Positions 60,465 to 64,000 of a DNA stretch of 64,000 nucleotides are shown piece by piece. The stretch spans positions 2,170,001 through 2,234,000 of the forward strand of contig NZ_CP117996.1 in the NCBI RefSeq assembly GCF_028743715.1, given 5' to 3'. This stretch comes from Microbacterium sp. Clip185. GTDB taxonomy: Bacteria; Actinomycetota; Actinomycetes; Actinomycetales; Microbacteriaceae. The notes under the pieces were generated by a model. The model searched no databases, was not told the DNA's origin, and saw only the letters and a program-made list of their open reading frames with translations. The first letter of the stretch is position 1. Each line of letters opens with the position of its first letter. The position numbers were made by a program, and so were the translations under genes.

Positions 60465-60495
60465 AGTGTAACGCCACAGATCGGCTTCCTGTCAA
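60465..60495 (-). promoter_or_regulatory. Promoter of the araD-chvE-mmsAB operon
   Basis: On the minus strand a consensus TTGACA (60495-60490) and TACACT (60470-60465) are separated by 19 bases. The leader would be about 60 bases. Confidence 0.6.
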
Positions 60496-60527
60496 CCCGC
60501 TGAGAGATCTCGGGTTGATAACGCCCG

Positions 60528-61544
60528 TCAGATCGGCGCGACCGGCCCCGTCGAGCCCCGGACGATGAGCTCCGGCACGATCGGCGCCACGACCGCATCC
60601 GAGCCGTCCGCCGGCCCCAGCAGGATGTCGACGCAGCGCCGTCCGAGGTCGGCGAAGTCCTGGCGCACCGTCGTCAACGGGGGCCAGAAATGCGCGGATT
60701 CGGGGATGTCGTCGAAGCCCACCACGCTGATGTCCCCCGGGACGTCGAGGCCCTCGTCGCGGATCGCGTGCAAGAGGCCGAGCGCCATCTGATCGTTCGA
60801 GGCGAAGACCGCGGTGAAGTCGCGCACGCGCAGCAGCTCCCGGCCCGCGTAGTAGCCGAACTCCGCGGTCCAATCCCCCAGGATGGGCGCCGTGGTGGGC
60901 ACATCGTTCGCGCTCATCTCCTCGAGGAAGCCCCGCATCCGCGCTTCTGCCTCGATCCAGTCCTGCGGACCGGCGAGGTGGTAGATCCAGCGATGACCGA
61001 GCTGGATGAGATGCCGTGTGGCGAGTCGGGCGCCCGCGATCTGGTCGACCGAGAGCGCGTGCTGCGGGTCGAGCTCGGTGGACTGCAGGGTGACGTAGGG
61101 CACGTCGAGCTGCTGCTCGGCGAGCGCTCGGAAGACGCGGACCTGCGGCGCGATGACGACCAGCCCCTCGACGGACTGCGCCATCAGGTGCGCGATGCCG
61201 TCGGGGATCGAGTCGGGGTCGTGGGGCGAGATGTTGGCGGTGCTCACCCAGTAGCCGCGCTCACGGGCTGCGGACTCGATGGCCGCGATGCTGGAGGCCG
61301 GTCCGTACTGCGTGCTGGAGGCCGACAGGATCCCGATGGTCTGAGAGCGGCTGGTCACCAGCGCCCGCGCCGCGCGATTAGGCCGGTACTGCACCTGCGC
61401 CATGACCGAGAGCACGCGTTCGCGCGTCTCCGGCCGGATGCTCGGATGGTTGTTGATCACCCGGGAAACGGTCTGGTGGGAGACCTCCGCCAAGCGCGCG
61501 ACATCGCGGATACTGGGCCGTCGCCCCGTCGCATCGTCGCTCAT
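60528..61544 (-). CDS. LacI family regulator of the pentose operon
   Basis: This 338-residue repressor has an N-terminal helix-turn-helix SIRDVARLAEVSHQTVSRVI, then NRAARALVTSRSQTIGIL and a sugar-binding effector domain. It lies immediately upstream of araD on the same strand. An operator-like palindrome is present at the araD promoter, and a related site lies in its own leader, suggesting control of the operon plus autoregulation. The inducer is probably arabinose or a related pentose. GGAG precedes the ATG. Confidence 0.85.
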   Translation of the reverse strand: MSDDATGRRPSIRDVARLAEVSHQTVSRVINNHPSIRPETRERVLSVMAQVQYRPNRAARALVTSRSQTIGILSASSTQYGPASSIAAIESAARERGYWVSTANISPHDPDSIPDGIAHLMAQSVEGLVVIAPQVRVFRALAEQQLDVPYVTLQSTELDPQHALSVDQIAGARLATRHLIQLGHRWIYHLAGPQDWIEAEARMRGFLEEMSANDVPTTAPILGDWTAEFGYYAGRELLRVRDFTAVFASNDQMALGLLHAIRDEGLDVPGDISVVGFDDIPESAHFWPPLTTVRQDFADLGRRCVDILLGPADGSDAVVAPIVPELIVRGSTGPVAPI

Positions 61545-61559
61545 TGGATCTCCCGGGCC

Positions 61560-61575
61560 GTGCGCACGGTCACAC
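61560..61575. promoter_or_regulatory. Possible autoregulatory operator of the pentose regulator
   Basis: On the minus strand GTGTGACCGTGCGCAC matches the araD operator at 12 of 16 positions. It lies between the -10 and the start codon. Confidence 0.45.
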
Positions 61576-61585
61576 GCCCGTTGCC

Positions 61586-61591
61586 ATTATG
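61586..61591 (-). promoter_or_regulatory. -10 element of the pentose regulator gene
   Basis: CATAAT on the minus strand, giving a leader of about 35 bases that contains the operator-like site. No clear -35. Confidence 0.4.
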
Positions 61592-61628
61592 CACGCCACA
61601 CCCGCTCACGCCCGCTCCCGCGGGCCGT

Positions 61629-61641
61629 TGTGACAGTCACA
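61629..61641. promoter_or_regulatory. TGTGAC-A-GTCACA palindrome in the lacI/small-peptide divergent region
   Basis: Perfect six-base arms around one base. The half site is shared with the LacI operators, but spacing is one base odd, so a different protein (for example a CRP-like regulator) may bind. Confidence 0.4.
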
Positions 61642-61708
61642 TGGTGCGCATCGGCGTTTCATCGGAAATCCCTCATCGGGCGACAGCAACCGTTCACCCG
61701 CTCCGCCA

Positions 61709-61714
61709 TACGAT
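61709..61714 (+). promoter_or_regulatory. -10 element of the small secreted peptide gene
   Basis: TACGAT with a leader of about 27 bases ending in a strong AAAGGAG ribosome site. Confidence 0.35.
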
Positions 61715-61747
61715 CGACTAGCGAATCCCCGACAAAAGGAGAATCCG

Positions 61748-61930
61748 ATGATCGCTCAGTCCGCCGTCCGCATCCGTTCCGTCCTTATCGCCGCCGCCGT
61801 GGCGGTCGGCATGGGTCTGGCACTGACCCCCGCACTGTTCGCGGCGACGCCCTCGCTCTCGGCCCAGGCCGAGGTCATCCACTACACGCCCAAGGTTCCG
61901 ATCTCGAGCGGACCCACCATCCACTACTGA
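61748..61930 (+). CDS. 60-residue secreted peptide precursor
   Basis: The ORF encodes a basic N-terminus, a hydrophobic core (VLIAAAVAVGMGLALTPALF) and a plausible signal-peptidase site after SAQA. That leaves a 19-residue mature peptide EVIHYTPKVPISSGPTIHY, in which IHY occurs twice. AAAGGAG lies at ideal spacing before the ATG and a strong terminator follows, so it is a stand-alone expressed unit. It may be a signalling or surface peptide; I recognise no family. It is divergent from the pentose regulator, with a palindrome between them. Confidence 0.6.
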   Translation: MIAQSAVRIRSVLIAAAVAVGMGLALTPALFAATPSLSAQAEVIHYTPKVPISSGPTIHY

Positions 61931-61946
61931 TCCTCGGACCGGGCGG

Positions 61947-61975
61947 TCGGGGCAGCGGCAGCGCCGCTGCCCCGA
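61947..61975 (+). terminator. Terminator after the small secreted peptide gene
   Basis: A perfect 13-bp stem (61947-61959 with 61963-61975) with a three-base loop, 16 bases past the stop. Confidence 0.75.
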
Positions 61976-62017
61976 TCGCTGCCGTCACCCGCCCTGTCCG
62001 TCGAGACGGGCGACGTC

Positions 62018-62023
62018 TACTGT
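62018..62023 (+). promoter_or_regulatory. Leaderless -10 element for the hypothetical gene at 62030
   Basis: TACTGT six bases before the ATG. Confidence 0.45.
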
Positions 62024-62029
62024 GGTGTC

Positions 62030-62578
62030 ATGGCGGATTTCCTCGGACGTCTCCCCCTGAGCAACGGGGAGCGCCGAGACGAGTCCGCGGTGAGCGGCGA
62101 TCGGCGCGCGGCCATCGGCGACGCTCTCGACGAGGCGGCACGTCTGCTCGCCGAATCCGCGTCCGACGACGCGGAGCACCGCGCCAGGGCGCGTCGCTTC
62201 CTCGAAGAAGCAGGCCTCGGCACGGGGGCAGCGGGCGGAACGGCGGACGAGCTCCGGGCTCTGGCGAGCGCCGTCCGCCAGGGGCGCAAGCGCACCATCC
62301 GGATGCTCACCCGCGTCATCCGCGCGCTCCTCGTGCTCGGCGATGCGCTCGCGGTCGCCCCGCGCGTGGATGCCACGGTGTCGGGAGCCGTCGCCCTGTA
62401 TGCGGCGACCACCGCGCCGTTCGATCGACGCGCGGCCCTGCGCGGCCACACCGTTCGCGCCAGCGATGAGGAGTGGGAGTTCGGGCGCGGCCCCGTGATC
62501 ACGGATACCGGCCGAGCCATCCTGCGATTCGTGCTGGCGCTCGACGATGTCGCTCCGCGCCCCGTCAGCCGCCCGTGA
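62030..62578 (+). CDS. Hypothetical helical protein
   Basis: This 182-residue protein is Ala/Arg-rich and mostly helical. A charged N-terminal half (GDRRAAIGDALDEAARLLAE) precedes a hydrophobic helix (~95-125, VIRALLVLGDALAVAPRV). The C-terminal part contains DEEWEFGRGPVITDTGR. There is no clear signal peptide or known domain. I do not recognise it. A leaderless -10 and codon use like its neighbours support a real gene. Its last 14 bases overlap the convergent M20 peptidase gene. Confidence 0.6.
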   Translation: MADFLGRLPLSNGERRDESAVSGDRRAAIGDALDEAARLLAESASDDAEHRARARRFLEEAGLGTGAAGGTADELRALASAVRQGRKRTIRMLTRVIRALLVLGDALAVAPRVDATVSGAVALYAATTAPFDRRAALRGHTVRASDEEWEFGRGPVITDTGRAILRFVLALDDVAPRPVSRP

Positions 62579-63893
62579 TCAGATCGCGGTAGAAGCCGAT
62601 CCCCCGAAGCCACACTTCCACCCGGATGCGTTCGTTGTGCGCGTGCAGGGCCTCCCGCTCGGCGCGGGTGAGATGGAACGGCGTGAACCGGTAGACGTTC
62701 TCGCAGATACCCGTGAACCACCGGCTGTCGCTCGCGCCCAACTGGATATAGGGCGTCGCCACGATCTCGCCGCCCAGGGAGGAGTCGATCGCGCGCGCGA
62801 TCCGACGCCACGGCTCACCGCGCCACGGCGAGACGGGTGAGGGCTCGCTCGCGGCGCGGACCTCGACGTCGATGGCCTCGTCCGCGATCACGCGGCGGAT
62901 CCGTGCCACGGCGGATGCGGCCGTGTCGCCCGTGAGCAGGCGCACGTTGACCGCCGCGCGCGCGGTCGCGGCCAACACGTTCTCCCCCGGCGCCCCCTGG
63001 AGCTCGGTCGCCACGGCGGTCGTGCGCACGAGAGCGTTCGTCTCGGGACCCAGCCGGGCCAGGACGCGGGCGATGAGCGGACCGGTCAACGCCACCGAGC
63101 GCAGGGCTGCGCCGAGCGGTTTTGGCGCATGCGGGGCGAGTGTGCGCAGCATCGCGCGCACCGGCGGGGCGAGCCGGACCGGGAACGGACGCCGGGCCAG
63201 TCTGTCGACGGCGCGCGCGAGCCGCGCCGTCGCGGGATGCAACGGCGGGGTGGATGCGTGGCCGCCCTGCTCGCGCGCCGTCAGCCAGACGGTCATCGTG
63301 CCGCGCTCTGCGACGCCGATCATCGCCGTCGAGCGCGAGATCCCTGGCAGTACCCCGTCGACGACGGCACCGCCCTCGTCGACCACGAGCGACGGCCGAA
63401 CACCGCGCTCGCGCAGCACCTCGGCGATCGCACGCGCACCGTCGCCGGCCGTCTCCTCGTTGTGCCCGAAGGCGAGGTACACGTCAGTCTCGGGCACGAC
63501 CTCGCGCATCAGCAGTTCTTCGACGGCTTCCAGGATCGCGACGAGCGCACCTTTGTCGTCGATCGCGCCCCGCGCGTAGACGGCCTGATCGGCGCCGTCG
63601 CCGACGAGGTCGGCGCCGAACGGATCGCGATCCCAGTCCGCCTCCACTACGGGGACGACGTCCTGGTGCGCCATGAGCACGAGCGGCCGCTGGGACGTGC
63701 GCCCCGGCCACCGGAACAGGAGCGCGTGCCCTACGACGACCTGCCGCTCCAGCCGAGTGTGGACGAGGGGATACAGGCGCTCGAGCGCGGCGTGGAACTC
63801 GTCGAACGCCGCCGTGTCCACCCGCGACTCGTCCGCGTACGAGACCGTCGCGATCCTCAGGAGCTCGCGCAGTCTGTCCAGTGCCGTCGCCAC
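62565..63893 (-). CDS. M20/M25/M40 family metallopeptidase (carboxypeptidase S/PM20D1-like)
   Basis: This 442-residue dizinc amidohydrolase has metal ligands visible in order: His in LMAHQDVVPV, bridging Asp in YARGAIDDKGAL, catalytic Glu-Glu in GHNEETAGDGA, Asp in VVDEGGAV, and the last His in YRFTPFHL. A dimerisation domain interrupts the catalytic domain as usual. It resembles carboxypeptidase S/PM20D1 and would hydrolyse N-acyl amino acids or peptides. The GTG start at 63893 has TAGGCT six bases upstream. It is divergent from the Gfo/Idh/MocA gene across 41 bases. Confidence 0.88.
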   Translation of the reverse strand: MATALDRLRELLRIATVSYADESRVDTAAFDEFHAALERLYPLVHTRLERQVVVGHALLFRWPGRTSQRPLVLMAHQDVVPVVEADWDRDPFGADLVGDGADQAVYARGAIDDKGALVAILEAVEELLMREVVPETDVYLAFGHNEETAGDGARAIAEVLRERGVRPSLVVDEGGAVVDGVLPGISRSTAMIGVAERGTMTVWLTAREQGGHASTPPLHPATARLARAVDRLARRPFPVRLAPPVRAMLRTLAPHAPKPLGAALRSVALTGPLIARVLARLGPETNALVRTTAVATELQGAPGENVLAATARAAVNVRLLTGDTAASAVARIRRVIADEAIDVEVRAASEPSPVSPWRGEPWRRIARAIDSSLGGEIVATPYIQLGASDSRWFTGICENVYRFTPFHLTRAEREALHAHNERIRVEVWLRGIGFYRDLITGG

Positions 63894-63899
63894 GACCCG

Positions 63900-63905
63900 A
63901 GCCTA
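63900..63905 (-). promoter_or_regulatory. Leaderless -10 element for the M20 peptidase
   Basis: TAGGCT on the minus strand, six bases before the GTG at 63893. It sits 17 bases from the opposing -10, in that promoter's -35 position. Confidence 0.5.
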
Positions 63906-63922
63906 GTGCGGCACCCCTTGGG

Positions 63923-63928
63923 TACGGT
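63923..63928 (+). promoter_or_regulatory. Leaderless -10 element for the Gfo/Idh/MocA gene
   Basis: TACGGT six bases before the ATG at 63935. Confidence 0.45.
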
Positions 63929-63934
63929 GGTCGC

Positions 63935-64000
63935 ATGACCACTGTCTCGAGTCCTCGCCTGCGTTGGGGCATCCTCGCCACGGGCAACATCGCCCACACG
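63935..64000 (+). CDS. Gfo/Idh/MocA family oxidoreductase, N-terminal fragment
   Basis: The window ends after 22 codons: a short polar tip, then LRWGILATGNIAHT. This is the beta-alpha start of the Rossmann fold typical of Gfo/Idh/MocA sugar dehydrogenases (WGILGTGxIA). Substrate cannot be assigned from the fragment. Confidence 0.6.
   Translation, partial: MTTVSSPRLRWGILATGNIAHT

Overview
The window is high-GC (roughly 70% by eye) actinobacterial chromosome. Dense genes, frequent GTG starts, leaderless promoters, ATGA/GTGA stop-start overlaps, a mycothiol-type arsenate reductase and the gene content all fit Micrococcales. Microbacterium or a close relative is my best guess; no marker here proves the genus. 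I see no tRNA, rRNA, CRISPR array, insertion sequence or phage gene, and no gene-free stretch reaches 300 bases.

Backbone and insertions (1-31140). A housekeeping order known from other actinobacteria runs through the left half: ABC-F ATPase (partial), ispE, rsmA, tatD, metG, rsmI and, divergently, the protein mannosyltransferase. Accessory blocks separate these genes. They are an osmoprotectant ABC importer (ATPase, two permeases, binding lipoprotein); an Eis-like acetyltransferase and an aldo/keto reductase; a Stealth-type sugar-phosphate transferase overlapping a phosphoesterase; an arsenate reductase; a sugar/H+ symporter; and a complete gan-type operon at 16513-25973 (LacI regulator, GH42 beta-galactosidase, GanSPQ-like importer without its own ATPase, GH53 endo-galactanase ending in a class-E sortase-like signal). 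A MarR regulator and a YyaL/DUF255 protein follow.

Signalling and envelope locus (31256-45921). Eight genes, nearly all overlapping or abutting, encode a membrane Ser/Thr kinase without an outside sensor, a 1996-residue membrane-anchored surface protein, a MoxR ATPase, a DUF58 protein, a transglutaminase-fold membrane protein that has lost its Cys and His, a PP2C phosphatase, an FHA protein, and a disordered tail-anchored protein. The last carries twelve copies of a [DE]-x-T-x-[LIVM]-x-x-R motif. I read it as a phosphothreonine scaffold written by the kinase, read by the FHA protein and erased by PP2C. This is the best candidate here for an undescribed system.

Right part (45950-64000). An HrpA helicase is followed by a secreted GH43 protein with operator-like sites, a quinone oxidoreductase, an LLM flavin monooxygenase, and a LacI-araD-chvE-mmsA-mmsB cluster for pentose (probably L-arabinose) uptake and use. 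A tiny secreted peptide, a hypothetical protein, an M20 peptidase and the start of a Gfo/Idh/MocA oxidoreductase complete the window. The GH53/GH42 operon, the GH43 enzyme and the arabinose-type importer together suggest growth on plant arabinogalactan or pectin side chains.
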